Positions 9,701-17,236 of a stretch of 64,000 nt of DNA are shown one piece after another. A program made the position numbers and the translations under genes. The notes beneath the pieces were generated by a model. The model was not told where the DNA came from. It ran no database searches and worked only from the letters and a program-made list of their open reading frames with translations. This DNA is from Planctomycetota bacterium (GTDB lineage Bacteria; Planctomycetota; Planctomycetia; Planctomycetales; Planctomycetaceae). The stretch is from the NCBI GenBank assembly GCA_030836185.1, contig JAURQH010000031.1:186001-250000 (forward strand), given 5' to 3'. How positions within the stretch are numbered: the stretch's first letter is position 1; every line of letters starts with the position of its first letter.

Positions 9701-10341
9701 TCTTCTTTCTTCGGTGAGTTTGTTATGCCAGAATGTGTTCCCGCTCTGGGGAGCATCGCATCAACTTTGTCGGATTTATCTTCCTTTTCCGCCAGTTCCT
9801 CAAAAACGGAGGGTTTCAATTCTGGAGGAGGAGTGATTTTTTCGGGAGTTTTGGGCTTCGGGTTTGCGGGAACAGAGGGTTTCTTCTCCGATGGTTTTGG
9901 GGGAGTCGGGACAGGTGCGAGTGGATTGAGTGATTGTTTTTCCCAGGCAGGGATTTCATCGGTAATTGGGGCAAGTGCTATATCATCCGATGACCGACTT
10001 TTTTCATCGTCGGATTTATTCTCGAAAGGATCTTCGCCGAGCTGATTAGCGTCTGATTCCGTGGTGAACAAAAATTGTGAGGAGCCGATCACAAATCGGT
10101 CTCCCGAATTGAGTCCCGCTGAGTTCACTGACTTGCCATTGACGAGAATACCTTGGTCGCCGGCGGAAGTGATTTCAAACTGCTTTTTAGACCAACTAAT
10201 GCGAGCTTCAATTAACGCGACCCCTTCATCATCGAGTTGAATATCGCTGATAGAGTGCGAACCGATGGACAGCGGTTGGTTTTTACGCAACTCGAAACGC
10301 TGAAGAACGTAGTTTGGAGATTTGACCAGTAAAAGCGACAT
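6766..10341 (-). CDS. FHA-transmembrane-TPR-beta-propeller signalling protein
   Basis: A 1191-aa bitopic membrane protein. Residues 1-95 are an FHA phosphothreonine-binding domain (SIGSHSISDIQL at about 25-36, the NGK turn at about 68-70). Residues about 100-235 are a Pro/Lys/Glu-rich linker. One transmembrane helix spans about 241-263. Residues about 265-480 are TPR-like helices (ADQRKFQQAITDYEQYLLKF is a typical repeat). Residues about 510-1185 are a PQQ-type beta-propeller with repeated GAPLWRHHIGW, GKVIWRQPL and GKIIHQL blades. The predicted topology is FHA in the cytoplasm and propeller in the periplasm. It lies 59 bp after the zinc-ribbon exbD gene and overlaps the next gene by ATGA, so it is probably in the same operon. 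It could couple Ser/Thr phosphorylation inside to an assembly outside; that role is inferred. Confidence 0.8.
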   Translation of the reverse strand: MSLLLVKSPNYVLQRFELRKNQPLSIGSHSISDIQLDDEGVALIEARISWSKKQFEITSAGDQGILVNGKSVNSAGLNSGDRFVIGSSQFLFTTESDANQLGEDPFENKSDDEKSRSSDDIALAPITDEIPAWEKQSLNPLAPVPTPPKPSEKKPSVPANPKPKTPEKITPPPELKPSVFEELAEKEDKSDKVDAMLPRAGTHSGITNSPKKEDSTAGKLREAMSASRQRPGERELFRSPLVMGLTLGAVFLLIGAVVLWSLINLEEADRYLARARGQADQRKFQQAITDYEQYLLKFPYDAENETAYRELSLTHVRSYLDIGVPDLPAGLEELEELIARHRDEDGFNEMHGSISQYASQIANEACQEAADKRDTSIFQLSESALRLVDLYTAEKERAEQIHEEVKVARRSAEASILRHDVFDESIKKMETALKQGFPAELMSTRRDLISRYASAATDSRISKLLNDALRLEKKSETVSQEARQAEAPLETIDDSLITLAASTRISKEQLPSNRAVIAHAADCLYGVDSATGAPLWRHHIGWNMDFFPIEITVGQPSILCHSPLHRELQFLLRDSGKVIWRQPLEDKVTGPPLILGTEAFVTTDQGQLIKLDVNSGLIISQLTVSQPFSASAELLTDKKHLLAVGQKDVIYLLSRNPLELKEVLYTGHGPGAISVPPLRLGPFVLITENDQSDSCLLHLFDTRIENKLLAEVAKERLPGNIFDIPVLRGNELFVPASPERITAFTVSEEQGVPPLVKVDSHQVVNPKTTSTWLSAGPDGQVWMASTALRRLKLLTETLEASTDITALGYATQPMQLSGENLFVARRSPSTSSVRLSRYNRNTFTGTWRTTLGNPLRQQRVNSAGELITLHDSGEIFRLRKTDFSHYGFQTSPNASLDFPEELDTPPRITQFSDGRFAVAWGGDDPQVVTIRPTGQVESTHKLSASPTTIPIDLQAGTTIGLPGRLHLFPRAGSTCEDYVLPVIDGKQEQWTAIVRVDEKHLICLDSSHTLRRIEYRSEPVKHLAIAGELTFDTPVTIAPTLTSSHHLVVIDQTNMLITLDSTTLQAVASRKLTNTPNKKIHVVNDVFFLQLDNGCLGCFSVDEQLTEQWNLPLDGNTIAGIPLQHDNHWLIPTSHSGIWRVSLTDGKIIHQLSTPGSCLGNPFLLNETPVAPLADGSLFMLPIEPETENRP

Positions 10342-10400
10342 TTAGGCTAACAATCTGATGGGACGTGACATATTGAGTTTTTAATCAAAGAGAATGTGAC

Positions 10401-11168
10401 TTAATCATCGGGGCCAGCAGCCAAACGTATTTTTTGCATACCAACCTCATTGGCAGTGTCCAACACGAACACCACCGTTTCCTGATGGGCGGCATCGGCA
10501 ACTTTGACGAGTGCTTCGGCTTTTTGGTCTCGTTGCATTGAGGTGGTCAACTCGTCTCGTAACAACTGTGGGTCGGCGAGTTCTCTGTCATCCAGTCGGA
10601 TGGAGTTTTCGGCAGTGATCTCGATTTGGATGGATTTTTCCAGGAGGTCGTCCTCGGGTTGAATCGGTTGGGCCGCACTTTGTTCATTAGGGTCAGGGAC
10701 CGGTGTGGGGATCGTTTTTTCTAACGTAAACGAAGCGGTAATCATAAAGAAGATCAACAAGAGGAACGTGACATCAACCATCGGCGTGAGGTCCATGTCC
10801 TCAGACTCTTCTCGCTCGCGCCGAAATTGTAGAGGTCCTTCTTCGGGTGGTTGCGAGTCGGGCGTGATTGCAAAGAAAGGATCGATCTCTTCATTGCTGT
10901 CTGCTGTTGTCGGCGTCACTGATAATGTTTTAGGAGAAGCAGCGAATTCTTGAGTCTCTGGTGAGGAAGTCGCAGGTCCGTCTTCCGCCGGGGCAAACAC
11001 GATTCCAGAGGCTGAAGATGGCTCGATAGAGGGAGTTAGTTGGAGTTGATCTTCGGTGGGGATTTCCGTCAATTCAGCGCAGACCGGACAGGCAATTCGC
11101 TCACCAATCTTTTGGCGCGAGATGCTGAGCTTTTTCAAGCAATGTTGACAGTAATATTGAACCGGCAT
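10401..11168 (-). CDS. ExbD/TolR-family protein with N-terminal zinc ribbon
   Basis: A 255-aa protein. The last 135 residues are an ExbD/TolR unit: DLTPMVDVTFLLLIFFMI at about 124-143 carries the membrane-embedded Asp that conducts protons in this family, followed by a periplasmic domain. The N-terminus is unusual: CxxC pairs at C7/C10 and C27/C30 make a zinc ribbon, followed by an acidic, Pro/Ser-rich linker of about 85 residues. This cytoplasmic extension roughly doubles the usual ExbD length of about 140 aa. It follows the first exbD by 15 bp. With the ExbB-like gene it would form a proton-driven motor. Substrate and partner are unknown; the extension suggests a cytoplasmic contact. Confidence 0.85.
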   Translation of the reverse strand: MPVQYYCQHCLKKLSISRQKIGERIACPVCAELTEIPTEDQLQLTPSIEPSSASGIVFAPAEDGPATSSPETQEFAASPKTLSVTPTTADSNEEIDPFFAITPDSQPPEEGPLQFRREREESEDMDLTPMVDVTFLLLIFFMITASFTLEKTIPTPVPDPNEQSAAQPIQPEDDLLEKSIQIEITAENSIRLDDRELADPQLLRDELTTSMQRDQKAEALVKVADAAHQETVVFVLDTANEVGMQKIRLAAGPDD

Positions 11169-11183
11169 GGAGGATTCCGTGAC

Positions 11184-11648
11184 TTACGAACCGCGTTGAT
11201 CTTCAACTCCAAACGAAAATTCGAGTTCATCAATGAGATTGGCTTCCTGTATGACACGTCGAACAAAGCCGTGTGGCACTTCTCGCCCTGCTCTCACTAC
11301 CACATTCGTTTTACCGGTTGCATTTTGTTCGCGAATAAATCCGGCAATGTCGGCGAGACGACGTTCCTCGCCCTCAAGGATAATGATTGGTTTTCCGCCA
11401 GAAACGCGTGGCGACTGAATGACGATTAAAATCGCAGAGGCTTGATCGACGTTGACTCCGTTGCGTGCGGGAGGTACATCGACCTGTTGTTGAGAACTCA
11501 TTGTCGAAGTGACCATGAAAAAGATCAGCAACAAAAAAGTGACATCGATCATGGGTGTGATATCGAGTTCGCCAGCGGCCTCCTTGCGGCGTTTTTTTCC
11601 CCAAGTGGCTGTCAGGTCGTCTCCGAATGAGAGAGGGCGACGGTTCAT
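11184..11648 (-). CDS. exbD: ExbD/TolR-family biopolymer transport protein
   Basis: A 154-aa ExbD/TolR protein of normal size. The segment LDITPMIDVTFLLLIFFMV (about residues 28-46) is the single transmembrane helix with the conserved Asp, followed by a periplasmic domain with the late GREVPHGFVRRVIQEA block. The start at 11648 is chosen because its ATG overlaps the stop of the exbB-like gene (ATGA) and gives the typical MNRRPLSF cytoplasmic tail; a longer frame running to 11954 only reads through the exbB-like gene out of frame. Forms the proton channel with the ExbB-like protein and probably a heteromer with the zinc-ribbon ExbD. Confidence 0.9.
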   Translation of the reverse strand: MNRRPLSFGDDLTATWGKKRRKEAAGELDITPMIDVTFLLLIFFMVTSTMSSQQQVDVPPARNGVNVDQASAILIVIQSPRVSGGKPIIILEGEERRLADIAGFIREQNATGKTNVVVRAGREVPHGFVRRVIQEANLIDELEFSFGVEDQRGS

Positions 11649-12310
11649 GAACGGGGCTCCTGTTGTTTCAGGAGTGATTCCCAAGTCGCCAGGAAATCTC
11701 CGATCGTCTGTTGGACAGAGTCTTGCAGTTTCCCGACTCGAATATTGATCGCAGCTCCCGCCATCACGAGAGGAATCGCAACAGAAAGCCCCATCGCGGT
11801 GGTAAACAGGGCAAACGAAATGTCGCTTGCGAGAACTGTCGGATCCATGCCTGTCTGTTTCATGGTCGCAATTTTTGCGAACGCATTGATCATGCCGATG
11901 ACGGTCCCCAACAGTCCCAGCATGGGAGCACTTTTGACAATTGTCGAAACCCATTGGCTACGATAATCAATGTCTGCCAATATCTCTCGCTCAAATTTTT
12001 CACTGAGAACTTGTCGCATGCGTTGAGGGGGTTGAGGGTCGGCAATGGCAGTTAACACGAGTTGTGGAGCCGCCTTGTCCCAGAGTGAAGGATGGTCGCA
12101 GTAGGTGGCGAGACCTTCGAGGTCTCGGCTCGTCAGATGTTCTCGAACGGCACCAATAAATTCCTGCTCGGCTTCCAAATTGGCAAACCGTTTCTGCTTC
12201 ACGCGAATCAACAACAGGATGACCAGAAATATTCCGGCCAAAGCCGAGAGTCCCAGCACGAGGTAAATCAGGTTTCCAGCAATATCGAGAATTTGGGTAT
12301 AATTCAGCAT
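11645..12310 (-). CDS. exbB: ExbB/TolQ/MotA-family proton channel protein
   Basis: A 221-aa inner-membrane protein with three helices: about 14-36 (NLIYLVLGLSALAGIFLVIL), about 125-148 (APMLGLLGTVIGMINAFAKI, the ExbB signature) and about 165-190. A long cytoplasmic loop between the first two helices and a C-terminal cytoplasmic helix fit the MotA_ExbB domain. It provides the pentameric stator around an ExbD dimer and converts proton motive force into movement of a partner. It lies 120 bp downstream of the membrane protein at 12431-13333, whose topology resembles TonB, and overlaps exbD. Confidence 0.9.
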   Translation of the reverse strand: MLNYTQILDIAGNLIYLVLGLSALAGIFLVILLLIRVKQKRFANLEAEQEFIGAVREHLTSRDLEGLATYCDHPSLWDKAAPQLVLTAIADPQPPQRMRQVLSEKFEREILADIDYRSQWVSTIVKSAPMLGLLGTVIGMINAFAKIATMKQTGMDPTVLASDISFALFTTAMGLSVAIPLVMAGAAINIRVGKLQDSVQQTIGDFLATWESLLKQQEPRS

Positions 12311-12430
12311 GTCAAAGGGCTTGTCTTGAAAATGAATGCCGCGATGCGGTGATTGGCATCAAAATAAAGGACTTCTAAGATACTGCGAGGCGCTCATCTC
12401 TGGGTTGATAAAAGGGTAATTCCTGAAGTG

Positions 12431-13333
12431 TTAATCAAAATAGATGATTCGAGTGACCGTGAATTGATAATCGGAACCATCGCGACGGACCACAAAATAG
12501 GTGCGTCGAATTTCATCGACATCGCGTGTCGATTTTTCATGTTCCAACACGGCTAAGCGATTTTCTGTTTCGGGGGCGTAAAAGTGAAACAGGATTCCAC
12601 CCGTCACATCAATACCAGCTTTTTCAAACAAGCCTCGGTCGGCACCTCGTAAGTTGCCTCCTTGCCAAGTCATATACAGTCGTTTTTCGAGAGACCCGTC
12701 CGTCACTTCGCGTGTTGTGGGGCGACCACCAGAAAGATCGGAAAGGTAAATCAGTTTTCCTGAGGGGAGTAACGCCCCAAGTTGAATCTTGAAGTGCTCG
12801 AGTTGTTGGGCGTATTCCGTGAGAGTGGCACCTTCTTTGAAGGTAATGAACCAGCGTTGTTCTCGTGGAAGGCCTCCTTCTCCTTCCCCGACGCCCAGTG
12901 GACTTCGACCGGTTCCAGTCGCAGAACCCATCTTGCCAGCATTTCTCAAATCGGTTTCGTATTGTTCCTGAGCCTGATTGTTGGCGGTGTCGGCAAGTTC
13001 AAGAACATTATCGAGCATTTCAGACACTTCGGTTTCTTCGGACTCGATCTCGGCTAGTGAGGGATCATCCGAGATGTCTTCGGGGTATTCGACCATTAAG
13101 GTCTCATCGGGAATGCCGTCGTCGCGACCGCCTGCAAGATCAACCAGTTCTACGGGAACAAAAGAATCATTTTCAGGAGGGCGGTTCGTTAACCAAACGG
13201 CGGTCAGCCAGATTAAAAACGCAGCAAGTGCGATTGTGCCCGCGATGATCCCTGCAGTCGCCAGATCGAATCGGGTGACTTTCAGTTCGGGCGGTGCAAT
13301 CCGCGTTTCAGGTGGATGTTGTTGAGTGGGCAT
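12431..13333 (-). CDS. TonB-topology membrane protein of unknown function
   Basis: About 300 aa with one N-terminal transmembrane helix (about residues 20-47, TAGIIAGTIALAAFLIWL) and a periplasmic remainder. An acidic linker with DDPSLAEIESEETEVSEML and a Gly-rich turn (GTGRSPLGVGEGEGG) precedes a C-terminal alpha/beta domain of about 150 residues ending in YQFTVTRIIYFD. The arrangement (short cytoplasmic tail, one helix, linker, small C-terminal domain) and its position next to exbB and exbD are those of TonB or TolA, but I see no Pro-rich region or TonB box-binding signature. A GTG at 13348 is an alternative start. It is the first gene of the envelope cluster in transcription order. Confidence 0.7.
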   Translation of the reverse strand: MPTQQHPPETRIAPPELKVTRFDLATAGIIAGTIALAAFLIWLTAVWLTNRPPENDSFVPVELVDLAGGRDDGIPDETLMVEYPEDISDDPSLAEIESEETEVSEMLDNVLELADTANNQAQEQYETDLRNAGKMGSATGTGRSPLGVGEGEGGLPREQRWFITFKEGATLTEYAQQLEHFKIQLGALLPSGKLIYLSDLSGGRPTTREVTDGSLEKRLYMTWQGGNLRGADRGLFEKAGIDVTGGILFHFYAPETENRLAVLEHEKSTRDVDEIRRTYFVVRRDGSDYQFTVTRIIYFD

Positions 13334-13484
13334 TCGCGAATGATTCACGCTGTGTGGAGAGATTCTCCGATTCGAATAGTCAATTGGCCCGATGAGTTAT
13401 CATGCTATGGCAACAGGGGGCAGTCGGTCAAATTGATTCTGAGTTTCGTCTTTGATTTTAGGTGAAAATCGTTCATAACGATGT

Positions 13485-14411
13485 CTATGAGCAACAATGA
13501 GTCAGCAGGATGAGCATTTCAGACAGTTGGAGCTCTTCCGCAAAGGCGTGCCAATCACTTTCCTGCTGTGAGGGATGATGAGCTTTCTGAAAAAAGTCGA
13601 CTGCAGCGATGCTGTCCCAACCAGAAGATGTCAGTATTTGCACAGCTTCCTGAAGCTCTTTGTCGTTGTAACGCTGCACAAGTTGATGAGCGGTTTCGGC
13701 TAACTTCACAAAACAGGGATGGTCTCCCACACGTCGGAACCAATATTTGGCGTTCCCGAAGTCAGGTTCTCGTCGATGCATGATTCCGTGCCAATAATCG
13801 CCGTTTCCATCAGCCCCCATTCCTTCGATGGATTGCGAACATTCGTGACTCGGATCCAGAAAGTCGTGGATGAGTAACAACCCGGAGAAAATTTCGGTCG
13901 TTGAATCTGGGCGATCAGTTTCGAGCAAGTTTTCGGGAAGGCGTTTGAGCACGGAAAGAAGCTTGGTACCCTCTGATGAATTGGAAGCGGGTATCGATGA
14001 TTTCAGTCTGAAGCTACTCTGAGGGTGTTTGAGAATGTTCCAGGTACAGTTAAGTTGAGCCATTGCCAAAAGGATCTCGATTCCAGATTTTGGTTGAGCG
14101 TTTGAAAGCACCTGCCTGACCGATTCTGTTTTAATGGCGGTGACTCCCATAAAACCCATCGCAGCTTGTACGGTGCGAGGTGCTATTGAAAGGAAGTTGT
14201 GGATCCACTCGATGGAACAAAACTGCACAACTTCGCCAGAATCTGAAAGTTGACCCTCTGCGGAATTGATTACAGAGAGTGTCTCTTTCGTGCTGAACCA
14301 GAGATATTCTGAGCCAAAACTTAGTAAATCTTCTGGAGAACTGAAAAAGAGATTGAGAGAAACAGGGGAAGTCTCCGAGGTCACTGAAACGAGAATTTCT
14401 TCGCAATACAT
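13485..14411 (-). CDS. conserved-looking protein of unknown function with YWHGIMHRREPDF motif
   Basis: About 308 aa, no signal peptide or transmembrane helix. The ATG at 14411 is preferred because GAAGGA lies 6 bases upstream; a TTG at 14465 would extend it by 18 residues. The most striking segment, in the C-terminal third, is GDYWHGIMHRREPDFGNAKYWFRRVGDHP, rich in His, Trp, Arg and Asp and likely to be a functional core. Nearby are LLIHDFLDPSHECSQSIEGM and a C-terminal helical region. I recognise the motif as a recurrent pattern in planctomycete hypothetical proteins but know no assigned function. It is monocistronic on the minus strand. Confidence 0.65.
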   Translation of the reverse strand: MYCEEILVSVTSETSPVSLNLFFSSPEDLLSFGSEYLWFSTKETLSVINSAEGQLSDSGEVVQFCSIEWIHNFLSIAPRTVQAAMGFMGVTAIKTESVRQVLSNAQPKSGIEILLAMAQLNCTWNILKHPQSSFRLKSSIPASNSSEGTKLLSVLKRLPENLLETDRPDSTTEIFSGLLLIHDFLDPSHECSQSIEGMGADGNGDYWHGIMHRREPDFGNAKYWFRRVGDHPCFVKLAETAHQLVQRYNDKELQEAVQILTSSGWDSIAAVDFFQKAHHPSQQESDWHAFAEELQLSEMLILLTHCCS

Positions 14412-14465
14412 CAGAATTCCTTCACACTTAGATGGTTTCCAGATTGTCATCTGGTTACCGGTCAA

Positions 14466-14836
14466 TATTACCTAAGTCCCTATATAGAAGATAGTAAGGA
14501 GTGTATTTCCTACGTGCTGTCGTGATGTGCGGAGTATGTGGTGCTCGAATAGTTCAATTCATTGACGATTATAGCGATTTTGGAAGATTGTTTTGATCTG
14601 ATGATCACTATCGGTGATAAAACTCACAAGCCCCGAGAAACAGTCGTAAGGAGCAAATGATTCATTGAAAAAACATAGGTCAATGATAACCTGATATCAG
14701 AGAAGGTGAGAGAATCGGACGTAGTTTCCTCTCTCCCTAAATTCGAAAGACGATGATCGGCTGGGGAGCTGTGAGTGTTTCGAAGAATTTGATTCATACC
14801 TGCTCATTCACATGGAGCGATTTCACGATCAGCTCT
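14466..14836. other. intergenic region between divergent genes, nothing recognised
   Basis: About 370 bases between two divergently transcribed genes. A frame from 14753 runs into the next gene but looks non-coding before 14837. The stretch is AT-rich and must hold promoters for both genes, but I find no convincing -35/-10 pair, repeat or RNA structure. Confidence 0.5.
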
Positions 14837-16234
14837 ATGGGACTTTTTTGCATGGAAGAATTATTAACGGGGTATCAGAGTAATCTCAGCACTTGGCTGT
14901 ATTACTCAGGGTTGCTGACCATTGCGGTGTTCTTCAAGTTCAACCGTTTATGGTCATTGCGCAACATTGACCTACTTCTACTCTTGGCAATCTCTCCCGG
15001 CTTATTGCTCGTTAAACATGGGGAGGTCTCTGGCTATGTTCCTGAAGGTCAGCAGTTCCACACAGCCTACCTGGGCTATTGGTGGCTGTTTTTTGTTTCG
15101 ATTGTCGTCTTGATGCGTTTGCTTTCCGATAGTCGATTCAAGCGCCGGCCACGACTCGAACAGAATTTGAATGTCTCAGGGATGTTGTTTTTGGCGGTTT
15201 CCGCTGCCGCATTCCTCATGGCAAAAGCGGCGACTGAGCCTCCTCCCCATGTGACAATGACGACCATCGAACGTGGTCAGCAGTTACTGGATCGAGTTGA
15301 CAAGACGGCTGGCGAATATTCACAAACAAAGTTAGAGTTACCAGGGCCGACAACGGCTGCCGTGGCGAGTGTCTCAAGTGTCTTATCGGATGCAGTCGTT
15401 TCCGGCGATGACAAGTTTCATTTACAGACGATTGCCGTTCGCATTATGTCGATCCTCGCTCATCTAGCAGTAATTTCTGGGCTGCTTTTTGTCGGTTACC
15501 GTCAGTTTGGTGACATACAACTTGGTGTTGCGATGTCTCTGCTGTATCTCATTCTTCCTTGTACTGCCTTTGATATTCATCTGGCACACATGGTGATTCC
15601 CGCTGCCTTGATTGTCTGGGCGATTGCCGCCTATCGAAGACCGGCCATGGCTGGCGCTCTTCTTGGTTTGGCATGTGGGTCTGTTTTCTTTCCGATTTTT
15701 TTATTGCCGATCTGGATCATGTTCTATTGGAAACGTGGAGCCATTCGCTTCACGGGATCTCTGGCGGTTACGGGCGTTCTTCTGATCTCGACTTTGTTCA
15801 TTACGAGTTCCGATGTTGTTTCATTTAGAACTCAATTGATGGGAACCATCGACTGGGAACTTCTCAAATTTGGCCCCGAGAGTTTAAGCGGATTCTGGTT
15901 TTATAATTCGCAGCAATACGCGATTCGAATTCCCGTATTCGTTTGCTTTGTAATTATGATCATTGCGATGTGTCTTCGGTCGAAACAGACGTTGGAATCC
16001 TTAGTCGCTGACTCTGCTGCCATCGTGGTTGGGATACAATTCTGGTACACGTCGCGTGGTGGTGTTTACATCCTTTGGTACTTACCGTTGTTACTGTTGG
16101 TCGTCTTTCGACCACGCCTGACACATCTCGTTCCGCCGGAGGCATCGAACTCTCAAGATGGAACCGTTCAGTTGCCGGCGACCGGAACTCCTCCCGGTCG
16201 ACAAAGCCAAACCGGTGCACAGGTTTTGCGCTGA
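14837..16234 (+). CDS. polytopic membrane protein, possibly GT-C-type glycosyltransferase
   Basis: About 465 aa with roughly ten hydrophobic helices. Helices 1-4 lie in the first 145 residues. A 70-residue hydrophilic loop follows (about 145-215, beginning TEPPPHVTMTTIERGQQ), then a second cluster of helices to about residue 440 and a Pro/Thr-rich cytoplasmic-looking tail. The segment LGLACGSVFFPIFLLPIWIMFYWKRGA resembles the multi-helix region of GT-C or GT87 mannosyltransferases, but I see no clear catalytic DxD loop, so this is tentative. ATG 14837 is used; ATG 14852 is also possible. Monocistronic. Confidence 0.65.
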   Translation: MGLFCMEELLTGYQSNLSTWLYYSGLLTIAVFFKFNRLWSLRNIDLLLLLAISPGLLLVKHGEVSGYVPEGQQFHTAYLGYWWLFFVSIVVLMRLLSDSRFKRRPRLEQNLNVSGMLFLAVSAAAFLMAKAATEPPPHVTMTTIERGQQLLDRVDKTAGEYSQTKLELPGPTTAAVASVSSVLSDAVVSGDDKFHLQTIAVRIMSILAHLAVISGLLFVGYRQFGDIQLGVAMSLLYLILPCTAFDIHLAHMVIPAALIVWAIAAYRRPAMAGALLGLACGSVFFPIFLLPIWIMFYWKRGAIRFTGSLAVTGVLLISTLFITSSDVVSFRTQLMGTIDWELLKFGPESLSGFWFYNSQQYAIRIPVFVCFVIMIIAMCLRSKQTLESLVADSAAIVVGIQFWYTSRGGVYILWYLPLLLLVVFRPRLTHLVPPEASNSQDGTVQLPATGTPPGRQSQTGAQVLR

Positions 16235-16318
16235 CTAGCTCTGCAAACAAGTTTCTTCTACGTCACAAAAAACTCGAGTGGCCTCAATGATCGCATTTGC
16301 AGACCTATGAACATCTCT

Positions 16319-17140
16319 CTAGTCGTCTGAAACACTGGGTTTTCGATTCAGAACGGGAGCATCGAACGCATCGATTTTTGGGACTTCGACAGGCTTGTTC
16401 AGGAGCAGATACTTCAACGCCAGCCCCAAGATCAATCCACAGATAATGACCCCTAGGAAGCCAAACGGTTGCAACTGGTTCTCGAATCCATGACCTAAAT
16501 TCATGCCAAAAATTGAACTCAGAGTGGCAAGAGGTAGAAATATCGCGATCAAAGTGTTCATACGATTCGCGGATGCGGCGAGTTCGAAACTATAGAGTGC
16601 CTGTTCTTCGGTTCGTTTGGCAATTGCGTAATCCATCGCCGCTTTGCAATCATTCAGTAACAGATCCGATGATCGTGATATTTCGTAGGCTTGGTCCCGG
16701 CAATCGATCAAACGGAAGTCCTCCGGCTGACTTTCTCGTGCCGATTGGATTGCCAAATACATGTTTTCCGCAGAGCGGTGCAAAGGGATTAACTCATCGA
16801 TGATACTGAAATATTCATCTGCAGTTCGAGCAATGATTTCTTTCTCTTCCAGACGATCCAGCAGATCATCGAACTCATCAAGATGCTGATCAAGCGAGTC
16901 GATGGTGTCTCCGAGAGTGCTTGAACTCCAACTGCCGTCGGGTTTGCGCCAGAAAAATCGACCTGTAAACGAAATTTCAGAACCAGTTGGGGGTTCGTGT
17001 AGCACGAGTAAGAGATGGTTCTCTGCCGACATGCACCGTTGGCGTCCCGCTTGTTGACCGAGTCGACGTCTAATGGCTTGTGGAAGTTCCCATTCGCTGG
17101 GAAGCAGTGAAATCAGGTTTGCGGCCTTTTCTGATTGCAT
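16319..17140 (-). CDS. CorA-like divalent metal ion transporter
   Basis: A 273-aa protein with a soluble helical N-terminal part and two C-terminal membrane helices, the architecture of CorA/ZntB (2-TM-GxN) channels. The first helix MNTLIAIFLPLATLSSIF (about 192-209) runs directly into the GMN selectivity motif (FGMNLGHG, about 209-216), and the second helix is about 225-247. It is shorter than typical CorA (about 316 aa), and the periplasmic loop after GMN (HGFENQLQPF) lacks the usual acidic MPE pattern, so the transported ion is uncertain (Mg2+, Co2+ or Zn2+). The C-terminus after helix 2 is unusually long, about 28 residues. It lies 96 bp downstream of the AAA ATPase gene on the same strand. 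Confidence 0.8.
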   Translation of the reverse strand: MQSEKAANLISLLPSEWELPQAIRRRLGQQAGRQRCMSAENHLLLVLHEPPTGSEISFTGRFFWRKPDGSWSSSTLGDTIDSLDQHLDEFDDLLDRLEEKEIIARTADEYFSIIDELIPLHRSAENMYLAIQSARESQPEDFRLIDCRDQAYEISRSSDLLLNDCKAAMDYAIAKRTEEQALYSFELAASANRMNTLIAIFLPLATLSSIFGMNLGHGFENQLQPFGFLGVIICGLILGLALKYLLLNKPVEVPKIDAFDAPVLNRKPSVSDD

Positions 17141-17236
17141 ATTCGAATCCGTAGTGGAAGTTTACGTTTCAATTTAATGAAAAAGTATGAAGGCAATATG
17201 TGAAAGAGCGTTGTTTCAATTAATGGAAGCTTAAAC

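Noticed and set aside
11184-11954. A 256-aa ExbD with a Cys/His-rich N-terminal domain
   Set aside because: The extra N-terminal residues are an out-of-frame reading of the ExbB-like gene; the real start is 11648.
14753-14836. N-terminal extension of the polytopic membrane protein
   Set aside because: The extra residues lack membrane character and family-like sequence; the ATG at 14837 directly precedes the protein-like part.
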